From Antarctobacter sediminis (GTDB lineage: Bacteria; Pseudomonadota; Alphaproteobacteria; Rhodobacterales; Rhodobacteraceae), in NCBI RefSeq assembly GCF_019218285.1, contig NZ_JAHUZG010000008.1, positions 1 through 64,000 on the forward strand: a DNA stretch of 64,000 nt, written 5' to 3'. The notes under the pieces are model-generated. The model saw only the letters and a program-made list of their open reading frames with translations. It was not told the origin of the DNA and did no database searches. Both the position numbers and the translations under genes were made by a program. Shown piece after piece: positions 17,230-25,589 of this stretch (its first letter is position 1; the number at the start of each line of letters is the position of its first letter).

Positions 17230-18111
17230 ATGACCAAACCCGTCATCGGATTCATCGGCCTTGGCCTCATGGGGGGCAACATGGTGGAGAACCTTCAGAA
17301 AAAGGGGTTCGACCTGGTTGTGATGGACCTCAACAAGGACGCGGTGGGGCGTGTGCTTGGGCGCGGCAACGCGCGCGAGGCCGCATCGCCTCGGGAACTG
17401 GCCGAAGCCAGCGACATCGTGATGCTCTGCCTCACCACCTCGGAAGTCGTCGAAAAGATTGTCTATGGAGAGGACGGCATCCTTGCAGGGATCCGCGAAG
17501 GTGCCGTTCTGATCGACTTCGGCACCTCGATCCCCGCGTCGACCCGCAAGATCGGGGCCGATCTGGCCGCCAAGGGTGCGGGGATGGTCGACGCACCGCT
17601 GGGTCGCACACCGGCCCATGCCAAGGACGGCTTACTGAACATCATGGCCGCAGGCGACAAGACGCATTTCGACAAGGTCAAGCCGGTGCTGGATGAACAG
17701 GGCGAAAACGTCTTCTACCTTGGTGCGCTTGGCGCTGGCCACACAACCAAGCTCATCAACAATTTCATGGGGATGACCACGGTCTGCACCATGAGCCAGG
17801 CCTTTGCGGTGGCCGATCGCGCCGGGGTGGACCGGCAGCAGTTGTTCGACATCATGTCCACCGGTCCGTCGAACTCGCCCTTTATGGGGTTCTGCAAGAA
17901 CTACGCCGTCGACGGGGTCAGCGATCTTGGCTTTTCGATCAACAATGCCAACAAGGATCTGGGCTATTTCCTGAAAATGGCCGAGGATCTGGGCACAAGG
18001 GCCGAAATCGCCGAAGGCACGGCGCACAACCTTCAGGCTGCGGTGGCGGCGGGATTGGGGGATGGCAACGTTCCGGAAATCTTCGACTATTTCCTGAAAC
18101 TGGACGCCTGA
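17230..18111 (+). CDS. NAD(P)-dependent oxidoreductase, 3-hydroxyisobutyrate dehydrogenase family
   Basis: 293 residues from ATG 17230. Rossmann motif IGFIGLGLMGGNM, substrate signature DAPLGRTPAHAKDG (near 120-133) and the catalytic lysine in TKLINNFMGM. Family members reduce tartronate semialdehyde, succinate semialdehyde or similar. As last gene of the importer-lyase-KdgF operon it may reduce DEH to 2-keto-3-deoxygluconate; in known alginate degraders that step is done by short-chain or HIBADH-type reductases. Specificity is inferred only from context. Confidence 0.88.
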   Translation: MTKPVIGFIGLGLMGGNMVENLQKKGFDLVVMDLNKDAVGRVLGRGNAREAASPRELAEASDIVMLCLTTSEVVEKIVYGEDGILAGIREGAVLIDFGTSIPASTRKIGADLAAKGAGMVDAPLGRTPAHAKDGLLNIMAAGDKTHFDKVKPVLDEQGENVFYLGALGAGHTTKLINNFMGMTTVCTMSQAFAVADRAGVDRQQLFDIMSTGPSNSPFMGFCKNYAVDGVSDLGFSINNANKDLGYFLKMAEDLGTRAEIAEGTAHNLQAAVAAGLGDGNVPEIFDYFLKLDA

Positions 18112-18262
18112 CAGAATCACGGCGGTGGTGGCCAAGACCTGCGCCACCGCTGTATACGCCCGGCAAATCATTCCAAGCAGCAAGGTCGAGGCGCAGGATG
18201 CAAGACATGGCAGTCAAGACCCCCCGGACCGGGCCGTGGCATTGATGGCCGGGCACAGGGCC

Positions 18263-19444
18263 ATGCGCCGGATCTATGCGCTGGAAGATCTGGAGCCCGC
18301 CGCGCGCCGTCACCTGCCGCCGCCGATCTTCGGCTATGTCTCGGGCGCGGCGGAAACCAACGCGTCGCTGGACGACAATCGCCGGGCCTATTCGGAAATC
18401 TCCTTTCTGCCCCGGGTCGGGATCGATGTCTCGGCCCGTAGTCTCGCCACGCGCCTCATGGGGATGCAGTTCGACCTGCCCTTTGGCATCGCCCCCATGG
18501 GCGTGTCAGCCCTGACCGCCTATCGCGGAGATCTGGTGTTGGCGCGGGCGGCGGGGCGCGCCCGCATCCCGATGATCATCAGCGCCGCCTCGCTGATCCC
18601 GATGGAAGAGATCGCGGCCCAGAACCCGGATGCTTGGTATCAGGCCTATTTGCCGAAACAGGCAAATGAAATCGCGGCGCTTTTGACACGTGTCGCCGCC
18701 ACCGGGATCGAAACCCTTGTGGTCACCGTGGACAGCGCCGTCGTTCCCAGCCGCGAAAACAACCTGCGTTCAGGCTATCGCACCCCGATCAAGCCAAACC
18801 TCTCGCTGCTCTGGCAAGGTATGACCCATCCACGCTGGGCGCTGGGGACGTTTCTGCGCACCTATGTGCAAAACGGGCCACCCCATTTCGAAAATGCCAC
18901 CGCGACGCGCGGCGCGCCGCTGTTGTCGCGGCAGGCCGTCCGAGATTTCTCGGGGCGCGAGTTCCTCGACTGGTCTCTTCTGACCGAGGTCCGCCGGCTA
19001 TGGAAAGGTCGGCTGGTGCTGAAAGGCATCCTGCACCCGGATGACGTGACCCGCGCCGTGCAACTGGGGGCAGAAGGCATCATCCTGTCGAACCATGGCG
19101 GACGCCAACTGGACGGTGCCATCGCTCCGCTGCGGGTTGTCTCGGCGGCGGTCGAGCGCGCCAAGGACATGCCGGTGATGCTGGATGGCGGCATCCTGCG
19201 TGGCACCGATATCCTCAAGGCGCTGGCGCTGGGGGCACGGTTTGCCTTTGTGGGACGGCCATTCAACTATGCGGCCAGCATTGGTGGCGCGCATGGTGTC
19301 GATCACGTCATTGACCTGCTTCGGGTTCAGTTGCGCGCGGATCTGGGCATGTTGGGTCTGACCCGGCTTGACCAACTGAACCACAGCCTGATCGAAACCG
19401 GCGGCTTTCGCGAAGTTCCGCCGGGACCGCCCGGCAAGACCTGA
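18263..19444 (+). CDS. FMN-dependent alpha-hydroxy-acid oxidase/dehydrogenase (LldD/glycolate oxidase family)
   Basis: 393 residues if started at the ATG at 18263 (MRRIYALEDLEPAARRHLPP), where homologues begin; 18245 is also possible. TIM barrel with FMN-site motifs: PFGIAPMGVSALT, VTVDSAVVPSREN, and SNHGGRQLDGA carrying the catalytic His and Arg, then LDGGILRGTDILKALALGA. Oxidises L-lactate-like 2-hydroxy acids, usually at the membrane. It is 150 bp behind the uronate operon and has its own promoter space; it may or may not be part of that module. Confidence 0.88.
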   Translation: MRRIYALEDLEPAARRHLPPPIFGYVSGAAETNASLDDNRRAYSEISFLPRVGIDVSARSLATRLMGMQFDLPFGIAPMGVSALTAYRGDLVLARAAGRARIPMIISAASLIPMEEIAAQNPDAWYQAYLPKQANEIAALLTRVAATGIETLVVTVDSAVVPSRENNLRSGYRTPIKPNLSLLWQGMTHPRWALGTFLRTYVQNGPPHFENATATRGAPLLSRQAVRDFSGREFLDWSLLTEVRRLWKGRLVLKGILHPDDVTRAVQLGAEGIILSNHGGRQLDGAIAPLRVVSAAVERAKDMPVMLDGGILRGTDILKALALGARFAFVGRPFNYAASIGGAHGVDHVIDLLRVQLRADLGMLGLTRLDQLNHSLIETGGFREVPPGPPGKT

Positions 19445-19597
19445 TCGCAGCCGGGATCGGCCCTGCCACAAAGTCAAATCCGTACATGATTTCATCAATC
19501 GCCGCGCTTAGATTGCGGGCGGTTCTGTACCATTTTGACCTCCTGCCACGTCTTGCAACGCACCTCTTGGCGAATGCAGACAACGACGGAGACAAGA

Positions 19598-20632
19598 ATG
19601 AACGCCATCCCATGGAAAGATTACAGCCTTGTCAGCAATGACGGCGATCGCGGGCCCCAGACGCATCCGACATGGTATGCCCCCGCGCTGGATCGCAAGA
19701 CGCTCAAGGCGCTGATGAAACGCTCGGACCGGCCGGCGCTGGCAAACTATGCGCTCTGGATCGGACTGATCCTTGCCCTGGGCGCCCTGACGGTGGCCAC
19801 TTGGGGCAGCGGCTGGGGCTTGGTCTGGCTGGTGATCTACAGCGCCGTCCACCAAAGCGCCACCGCGCGCCAGCATGAACTGAGCCACGGCACCCCGTTC
19901 AAGACCCGCTGGCTGAATGACCTGTTCTTTCACTTCAGCTCGTTCATCACCCTGTCCGAAGGGCACTACTATCGCTGGCGCCATGCCCGCCATCACACAC
20001 ATACGATCATCGTCGGCAAAGACCCCGAGATCCAGTCGCCGCGACCGCCCGAGTTGATCTCGTTGCTCATCAACATTTTCAATCTCAAAACCGTGGTCAT
20101 AACCATGCGTGACTTCCTGCGTCGGGCTGCGGGCGATCTGGGGGCCGGGGCGCATTTCATTCCCGAAAGCGAACAGCGCACCGTGATCACGGCCGCACGG
20201 GTCTATCTTGGGTTGATCCTGCTGATCATCGGGGCATCCCTGTTGACCGGTTCGCTGCTGCCCTTGTTGCTGACCATCGGGCCGCGTGTGATCGGCGCGC
20301 CGCTATATGCCCTGCTGCACTTTACCCAGCATGCCGGCCTGAACGAAGACGTCTATGATCACCGTCTGAACAGCCGCACGATCTATATGAACCCGGTGCT
20401 GCGCTTTCTTTACGGAAACATGAACTATCACGTCGAACATCACATGTTTCCCATGGTGCCTTATTACCGCCTGCCCGAACTGCATGAACTGATCAAGGAC
20501 CACTGTCCGCCGCCCAAACGCGGCCTGCTGGACGCCTACCGCGACATCGTTCCGACGCTGCTGCGACAGCTGAAGGATCCCAGTTATCACCTGCAACCGG
20601 AACTGCCTGACGCCGCCGCCAAGGCAGCCTGA
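19598..20632 (+). CDS. MocD-like fatty-acid-desaturase-family oxygenase
   Basis: 344 residues from ATG 19598 (GGAGA upstream). Three histidine clusters for a di-iron centre are present: HELSH (near 92-96), HARHHTH (near 128-134) and NYHVEHH (near 277-283), between four or so membrane spans. Together with the Rieske ferredoxin 15 bp downstream this matches the MocD/MocE pair of rhizopine catabolism and related two-component hydroxylases. It probably hydroxylates or demethylates a small polar molecule rather than a lipid. No ferredoxin reductase is encoded next to it. Confidence 0.85.
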   Translation: MNAIPWKDYSLVSNDGDRGPQTHPTWYAPALDRKTLKALMKRSDRPALANYALWIGLILALGALTVATWGSGWGLVWLVIYSAVHQSATARQHELSHGTPFKTRWLNDLFFHFSSFITLSEGHYYRWRHARHHTHTIIVGKDPEIQSPRPPELISLLINIFNLKTVVITMRDFLRRAAGDLGAGAHFIPESEQRTVITAARVYLGLILLIIGASLLTGSLLPLLLTIGPRVIGAPLYALLHFTQHAGLNEDVYDHRLNSRTIYMNPVLRFLYGNMNYHVEHHMFPMVPYYRLPELHELIKDHCPPPKRGLLDAYRDIVPTLLRQLKDPSYHLQPELPDAAAKAA

Positions 20633-20647
20633 GAAGGAGACCCAAAC

Positions 20648-20971
20648 ATGACCACGGTTGACACATGGATCGACGCTTGCGCCGTCGATGACATCGAAAC
20701 CGAAGACCTGATCGGCTTTAGCCATGACGGCAAGCTATACGCGATCTACCGCAGCCCCGACGATCAATTCTATGCCACCGACGGGCATTGCAGCCACGAA
20801 AAGGTTTCGCTTGCCGATGGTTTGGTGATGGATCACATCATCGAATGCCCGATGCACAACGCTCGCTTTGACTATCGCACCGGCGAAGTCAAAAGCGCCC
20901 CCGCATGTGTCAATCTGCGGACCTACCCCGTCCGACGAGAGGGCGATCGTATCCTGATCGCGGTCGGTTGA
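20648..20971 (+). CDS. mocE: MocE-family Rieske [2Fe-2S] ferredoxin
   Basis: 107 residues. Rieske cluster ligands are C-S-H (GHCSHEK, near 48-50) and C-P-M-H (IECPMHNARFD, near 67-70), 16 residues apart, with the typical continuation FDYRTGEV. Soluble electron carrier to the preceding desaturase-like oxygenase; translation start after GAAGGAGA. The reductase partner must be encoded elsewhere. Confidence 0.9.
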   Translation: MTTVDTWIDACAVDDIETEDLIGFSHDGKLYAIYRSPDDQFYATDGHCSHEKVSLADGLVMDHIIECPMHNARFDYRTGEVKSAPACVNLRTYPVRREGDRILIAVG

Positions 20972-20979
20972 CCGCCCTG

Positions 20980-21003
20980 CCCCGGCCACCAGACTGGCCG
21001 GGG
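20980..21003. terminator. GC hairpin between convergent mocE-like and araC genes
   Basis: CCCCGGCCA, 6-nt loop, TGGCCGGGG: perfect 9-bp stem located between two tail-to-tail genes. No T run on either side, so probably a bidirectional transcript-end hairpin of modest strength. Confidence 0.5.
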
Positions 21004-21004
21004 C

Positions 21005-21847
21005 CTAGCCGTTCTTGAGCGGGCTCTGGTGGTGCCGCTTGCGATAGGTGTCCGGCGTACAGCCGTATTGCTCGCGGAACAGCCGGTGGAAGTAACTGAG
21101 GTTCTCGATCCCGCAATCCTCGGCGATCTCTGGCAGGGGCAGTTTTCCCTGCCGCAGCAACATCGCCGCATGCTGGATCCGCAACCGGTTCACATAGCCT
21201 GTAGGCGACATCCCAAGATACTTGCGGGTCTGGCGGCTGACATGTTCGGGACCGCGTTTGGCCGCCGCCACGAAGCCCGCGCTGCCCTTGCGAAAGACCT
21301 CGGGCGACTGCGCGGCATAGCAGGCATCGACCAGCCAGCCGGGCGCGCTGGGATGGATGCGGGCCACGTCATCCAGAACGAAGGTCATCATCGTCAGCAG
21401 GAAATGTTCGAGCCGTAACTGCGTTTGCAGCGTGGTCTGTAACGTGCGCGAGGTATTGATCGCCCGTTCGTGCTGGGCCCCGACAAGATGAATGCAGGTT
21501 GGCAACCGCCCTGAGGACCAGAAGAACCGTTCGTAAAGATCCTCGCGGTACCGTTCCAAAAGCACATCGGCGGTTTCGGCCCGGAACATGATATTGATGA
21601 TTCGACAGGCGTCATCGGTGCGAAACCCGTGGGTATCGGACGGCCGGACAAAGACAACATCGCCTTCGCGCAGCGGCGCTTGGCTGTCATTGATCATGTG
21701 TGTCGTGGCACCGGATTCCACCAGCATCAATTCGTAGTAGTCATGAGAATGCAAAGGTGTCGCCGCATCGGTCGGCAGGGCCTTGCGGGCAAAATGAAAG
21801 ACCTCTGACGGTTCAAGATAATCGTCGATGCAAAAGACCTGCGCCAT
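21005..21847 (-). CDS. AraC-family regulator with N-terminal cupin (copy A)
   Basis: 280 residues. N-terminal sugar-binding cupin (FARKALPTDAATPLHSHDYYELMLVESG, then GDVVFVRPSDTHGF) and a C-terminal pair of helix-turn-helices (MSPTGYVNRLRIQHAAMLLRQ, PEIAEDCGIENLSYFHRLFREQYG). Clearly paralogous over the full length to the next gene, with shared blocks such as SPEVFRKGSAGFV. The genes are 4 bp apart, so they are co-transcribed from the promoter beyond 22703. Candidate regulator of the convergent mocD/mocE pair and/or the divergent PanB-like gene. Confidence 0.9.
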   Translation of the reverse strand: MAQVFCIDDYLEPSEVFHFARKALPTDAATPLHSHDYYELMLVESGATTHMINDSQAPLREGDVVFVRPSDTHGFRTDDACRIINIMFRAETADVLLERYREDLYERFFWSSGRLPTCIHLVGAQHERAINTSRTLQTTLQTQLRLEHFLLTMMTFVLDDVARIHPSAPGWLVDACYAAQSPEVFRKGSAGFVAAAKRGPEHVSRQTRKYLGMSPTGYVNRLRIQHAAMLLRQGKLPLPEIAEDCGIENLSYFHRLFREQYGCTPDTYRKRHHQSPLKNG

Positions 21848-21851
21848 GGTT

Positions 21852-22703
21852 CTATCCCGGCTGCACCGGGTCGACCCGGTGGTACTTGCGGTACTGGCTG
21901 GGCGTGTTGCCGTAGGACTCGCGGAACAGCTTGTAGAAATGGCTGAGGTTCTCGATTCCGCAGTCCAGCGCGATCTCGACGATCGGCATGTCCGATGACC
22001 CTAGATGCATGGCCGCATGTTCCATGCGGATGCGGTTCACAAAGGCCGTGGGGGACACACCAAGGTGTTTTCGCGTCATCCGGCAGACATGTTCGTGCCC
22101 CCGCCCCGCCGCCTCGACAAAACCGGCAGAGCCTTTGCGAAAAACCTCAGGCGACCGCGCCGCCTGACAGGCGGACACCAGCCAGCGCGGCGTGCCTTCG
22201 GGCAAGGTGATCGCGTAGTCGATCACCCGCGTCATGAAATACAACAGGAACTGTTCGACCCGCGCCAGTGTCCGGCGCGCGGTCTGCAACTCTGCCGATG
22301 AGTTGATCGCGCGTTCCAGCCGCGGCCCCGATAGCAAGAAAGTGTCCGGTTGCGGCCCCTCCTTCCAAAAGAACCGGCGGCCCAGTTCCGTGCCATAGCG
22401 GTCGAACAGGTGATTGGCCGTTTCGACCCGAAACATCACGTTGATGATCCGGCACCCTTCATCGCCCGAGGCCTGAAACCCATGCGCATCGCCCGGACGG
22501 ACAAAAACCAGTGACCCGCGCGGCAGCGTTTCCGTCCGGTCATTGATCCGGTGCAAGGTCGATCCCTGTTCGACAAGGAAGAGCTCATAGTAGTTGTGGT
22601 CATGCAAATAGGCAGGCCAGCGCGGTTCAAGGTTCTTGCGCGCGAAATGAAAGGCATCCTGCGGACCGATGTAGGATTCGATCTTGAATTGGCGGGTCTT
22701 CAT
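21852..22703 (-). CDS. AraC-family regulator with N-terminal cupin (copy B)
   Basis: 283 residues, start ATG 22703 (MKTRQFKIESYIGPQDAFHFARK). The same architecture as copy A: cupin with HDHNYYELFLVEQG and FVRPGDAHGF, then AraC HTH with VSPTAFVNRIRMEHAAM and EIALDCGIENLSHFYKLFRESYG. First gene of the two-regulator operon and divergent from the PanB-like gene 148 bp away, which it probably regulates. The two copies have diverged enough (roughly half identical by eye) to sense different ligands or form heterodimers. Confidence 0.9.
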   Translation of the reverse strand: MKTRQFKIESYIGPQDAFHFARKNLEPRWPAYLHDHNYYELFLVEQGSTLHRINDRTETLPRGSLVFVRPGDAHGFQASGDEGCRIINVMFRVETANHLFDRYGTELGRRFFWKEGPQPDTFLLSGPRLERAINSSAELQTARRTLARVEQFLLYFMTRVIDYAITLPEGTPRWLVSACQAARSPEVFRKGSAGFVEAAGRGHEHVCRMTRKHLGVSPTAFVNRIRMEHAAMHLGSSDMPIVEIALDCGIENLSHFYKLFRESYGNTPSQYRKYHRVDPVQPG

Positions 22704-22850
22704 CAGGGCAAACCAGCAGATATTCGACGCCTTACAATGGCAGAAAATCAAGTTTGCGCAAGAATTGGTCAAACCCCGAAAGCGCGCGGCGAACCGCGGC
22801 GGGCTATCATGTCCGCCACATTTCCCCACATCGACAGATCGGAGAGACCC

Positions 22851-23645
22851 ATGCCCGCGCTTACCGTGAAGGACCTGCTTGCCAGCAAGGGCCAACGCAA
22901 ACTGACACAGGTGAACGTCCACGACCCTCGCGAGGCCCGGGCCTGTGAAGAGGCCGGGATCGACATGATCATCACGTGGGAGCGCAGTCCGATCCGAACG
23001 TTCCGCGCCGCCGCACCCGGGACCTTTTTCACGGTCGGCCTGGTCTACGGCACCTATGTGAACGCGGACGAGGCCAAGCGCGCCGCCTTCGACGCGATGG
23101 AAAAAGGCGCTGACGCGATCTATTGCCCGATGGGTCTGGACGTCGTCGAGGCGCTGGCGCGCGAGGCGATCCCGGTCCACGGTCACGTCGGGTTCGTTCC
23201 CTACAAACGGACATGGACCGGCGGATTCAAGGCGGTGGGCAAGACGGCCGAAAGCGCCATCGAGGTCTACAAACGCGCCAAGGCCTATGAGGACGCGGGT
23301 GCCATTGCAATCGAGGTGGAACTGGTGCCGGTGCCGGTGGCGACCGAGATCACCAAACGCCTGTCGATCCTGACGGTGGCGATGGGGGCTGGCAGCGGTT
23401 GCGATGCGCAGTACCTCTTTGCGAAAGACATCCTTGGATACAACGACGGCCACGTGCCGCGTCACGCCAAGAGCTATCGCGATCACGGCGCCGAATACCG
23501 GCGGCTCTACGACGACTCGGTCGCGGCTTTTGCCGAGTTCAAATCCGAAACCGAGGCCGAAACCTTCCCTGCGCAGGGCAATGTACTGAGCATGAAGGAG
23601 GCCGAGTTGGACGCGTTTCAGGCGGCTGTGGAGAAACTGGGCTGA
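22851..23645 (+). CDS. PanB-like protein (ketopantoate hydroxymethyltransferase superfamily), divergent active site
   Basis: 264 residues from ATG 22851 (GGAGAG upstream; 22809 is an alternative). Fold markers of PanB are present: KLTQVNVHDPREARACEEAGIDMI, IPVHGHVGFVP (106-117), GGFKAVGKTAESA, IEVELVPVPVATEITKRL with the catalytic-Glu position at about E157, and VAMGAGSGCDAQ. The Mg-binding residues of true PanB are not: the GDSLG position reads TWERS (42-46), the aspartate of DLPF is replaced around GLVY (63-66), and K-x-E becomes YCPMG (91-95). So it is probably not pantothenate synthesis but an aldolase/lyase-like catabolic enzyme on an unknown substrate, controlled by the divergent AraC. 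Confidence 0.75.
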   Translation: MPALTVKDLLASKGQRKLTQVNVHDPREARACEEAGIDMIITWERSPIRTFRAAAPGTFFTVGLVYGTYVNADEAKRAAFDAMEKGADAIYCPMGLDVVEALAREAIPVHGHVGFVPYKRTWTGGFKAVGKTAESAIEVYKRAKAYEDAGAIAIEVELVPVPVATEITKRLSILTVAMGAGSGCDAQYLFAKDILGYNDGHVPRHAKSYRDHGAEYRRLYDDSVAAFAEFKSETEAETFPAQGNVLSMKEAELDAFQAAVEKLG

Positions 23646-23668
23646 TTCAGGGATCCGACCTGATCAAA

Positions 23669-23691
23669 GGGTGCGCATTCATTGCGCACCC
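23669..23691. terminator. Hairpin GGGTGCGCA-TTCAT-TGCGCACCC
   Basis: Perfect 9-bp arms, 5-nt loop, between the convergent PanB-like and TIM-isomerase genes. No T run follows; it resembles the dispersed GGGTGCGCA..TGCGCACCC palindromes common in Rhodobacteraceae genomes, so it may be a repeat doubling as a transcript end. Confidence 0.55.
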
Positions 23692-23739
23692 TACGAAGGA
23701 ACGGACGGCGCCTGACCGGTCAATGCGCCGCACCCCGTT

Positions 23740-24585
23740 TCAGCCGAACCACTCTGTCAACCGATCCCGCATCCAGCGGTTCAAATCCAAAAGGTCCGCG
23801 TCCCTTTCATGGCTAAAGGGGCGCGTGTTCATATAGGGGGGCGGACCGTATTCGGGGGTTACCGTAAAAACACCCCCCCGGCTTTGCACCGCGTCGCGCG
23901 CGATGCTCCACCAGCGACGATACAGAGCCAGGTGCCTCGCCCAGTGCGGATCTCCCGGATGCGGCACCTGCGCACCCTTCTCATGGCCGACGCGGGCATG
24001 GACATGGCCGCTGCGGCGCGCGGCCTCATCAAACAGATCCATCAGATCCAGCGGTTCGCGGTCGACGATGACGTGCCAATGGCTAAGGTCCAGCGTCAGT
24101 CGCATTTCGGGCAAAGCCTCCATCAGGCGGGCACAGCGCCAAGGATCGTTCAACAACCGCCCCCGATGCGTTTCCATCAGCGCCGCAAGACCGTGATCCG
24201 CCGCCGCCGCCATGCAGTCGCGCAGGTAGCTGACGGCGGTGCCCTCATCGAACCCGTCCGACCCGGCATGGACCACCAGCTTGGACGCGCCCAGCGCGGC
24301 GGCAACCGCTGCCTGTTTCCGAAACTCGGCCAGATGATCCCGCGCGCTGCCGTATTCCGCCGGGCGCGTGGCAACTTGAACGATCACTTGCAACCCTTTC
24401 TGCGCAGCGCGCTGCCGCAGGGTGTTGATGACCTGATCCGCCGCGCCCTCCTCAAAGGTTAGCGCGGCCAAGGGAAACTCGACCCCGGCGTAGCCTTCTT
24501 TGGCGGTATCCTCGACGAAATCGCTTAACCGGGGCCAAGGACCGCCCGGCCCCACAAGGCCCCAACTTGTCCTGAATTGATCCAT
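23740..24585 (-). CDS. Sugar phosphate isomerase/epimerase-type TIM-barrel protein
   Basis: 281 residues from ATG 24585 (AAGGA upstream). AP-endonuclease-2-like TIM barrel: YAGVEFPLAAL, KLVVHAGSDGFDEG, LMETHRGRLLNDPW, LTLDLSHWHVI, HVHARVGHEKG, FTVTPEYGPPPY, where E, D/H and E are the usual metal ligands. Such enzymes isomerise keto-sugars or inosose-like compounds. Divergent from the PhyH gene with a 164-bp intergenic region; likely in the same regulon, but no regulator gene is adjacent. Confidence 0.82.
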   Translation of the reverse strand: MDQFRTSWGLVGPGGPWPRLSDFVEDTAKEGYAGVEFPLAALTFEEGAADQVINTLRQRAAQKGLQVIVQVATRPAEYGSARDHLAEFRKQAAVAAALGASKLVVHAGSDGFDEGTAVSYLRDCMAAAADHGLAALMETHRGRLLNDPWRCARLMEALPEMRLTLDLSHWHVIVDREPLDLMDLFDEAARRSGHVHARVGHEKGAQVPHPGDPHWARHLALYRRWWSIARDAVQSRGGVFTVTPEYGPPPYMNTRPFSHERDADLLDLNRWMRDRLTEWFG

Positions 24586-24749
24586 CGCAGCTATCCTTCC
24601 TGACGCAAGACGCATCAGCACTGGATCATTCGACCATAATTCCGCAACGGAGGTGATTAACAAAGTCAAAATAGCGCATTTTTTTGTCAAGCCAAACCAT
24701 CCGACGTCCGGTCGCATGAGCGTAAGATGAGCATCGGAGGAATCATTAC

Positions 24750-25580
24750 ATGCTCACGCAACCGCTTGATTTGTCGTTCAAACCTGCCGACGCTGCCCAA
24801 GCGCGCATTTTGACGGCGGAACAGATCGCCCACTACAACACCGAAGGCTTTGTCCAGCCGTTTGACATTTTCGGCGCCGACGAGATCGCGGAGATCCGCG
24901 GCTATGTGAACGGGTTGATGGAGGCGCTTGGCGAAAACGGGGCCTATGGCATCAATTGCTATCAGGCGCGCCTGTCGGGTCTGTGGGACATTGCCACCGA
25001 TGCCCGCATCCTTGACCGCGTGCAGGACATCATCGGCCCGGATATCATCTGCTGGGCCAGCGCGATCCTGTCGAAAAAACCCCATGACCCGAAACAGGTG
25101 CCTTGGCACCAGGATGCCAGCTTTTGGTCGCTCAGCCCGGCGCGCACCGTGACCGTCTGGCTGGCCATCGACGACGCGGACGAAGCAAACTCGGCCATGC
25201 GCTTCCTGCCGCGCAGCCATACGCGCGGCAAGATCGAGGAAACCACGATGGGGCCGAATTCGGTCTTTCACAAGGGCATCGCCGTGACCGAGGACATGGG
25301 TGCACCGTTTACCAACAGCCTGAAGGCGGGGCAGATGTCCATGCATGCCGACATGCTGGTGCATGGCAGCCTTGCCAATACTTCGGACCGCCGCCGCTGT
25401 GGCCTGACGCTCCGCTACTGCCCGCCACAAAGCCGCATGGTCGATGCGCAATGGGCCAAGGGCGTAGAGTCGATCATCTGCCGCGGCAGTGATCCTTCGG
25501 GCCATTGGCGGCATTTCGACCGCCCCGAAAACAACGACATCACCAAGACGTCCAGCCCGCATGTGGTGGGCAACAACTGA
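24750..25580 (+). CDS. Phytanoyl-CoA dioxygenase (PhyH)-family Fe(II)/2-oxoglutarate oxygenase
   Basis: 276 residues. The iron facial triad reads H-x-D in VPWHQDASFW (near 120-122) and the distal His in MLVHGSLANTS, followed by the 2OG-binding Arg in RRRCGLTLRYCPP. Family members hydroxylate small acids, quaternary amines or phosphonates. First gene of the long plus-strand row; the MBL-fold gene follows 9 bp later. In this setting it may remove a methyl or other decoration from an imported compound; substrate unknown. Confidence 0.88.
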   Translation: MLTQPLDLSFKPADAAQARILTAEQIAHYNTEGFVQPFDIFGADEIAEIRGYVNGLMEALGENGAYGINCYQARLSGLWDIATDARILDRVQDIIGPDIICWASAILSKKPHDPKQVPWHQDASFWSLSPARTVTVWLAIDDADEANSAMRFLPRSHTRGKIEETTMGPNSVFHKGIAVTEDMGAPFTNSLKAGQMSMHADMLVHGSLANTSDRRRCGLTLRYCPPQSRMVDAQWAKGVESIICRGSDPSGHWRHFDRPENNDITKTSSPHVVGNN

Positions 25581-25589
25581 GGCACGACA

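Noticed and set aside
22851-23645. Pantothenate biosynthesis gene panB
   Set aside because: The magnesium-binding aspartates and K-x-E motif are missing and panC is not adjacent.
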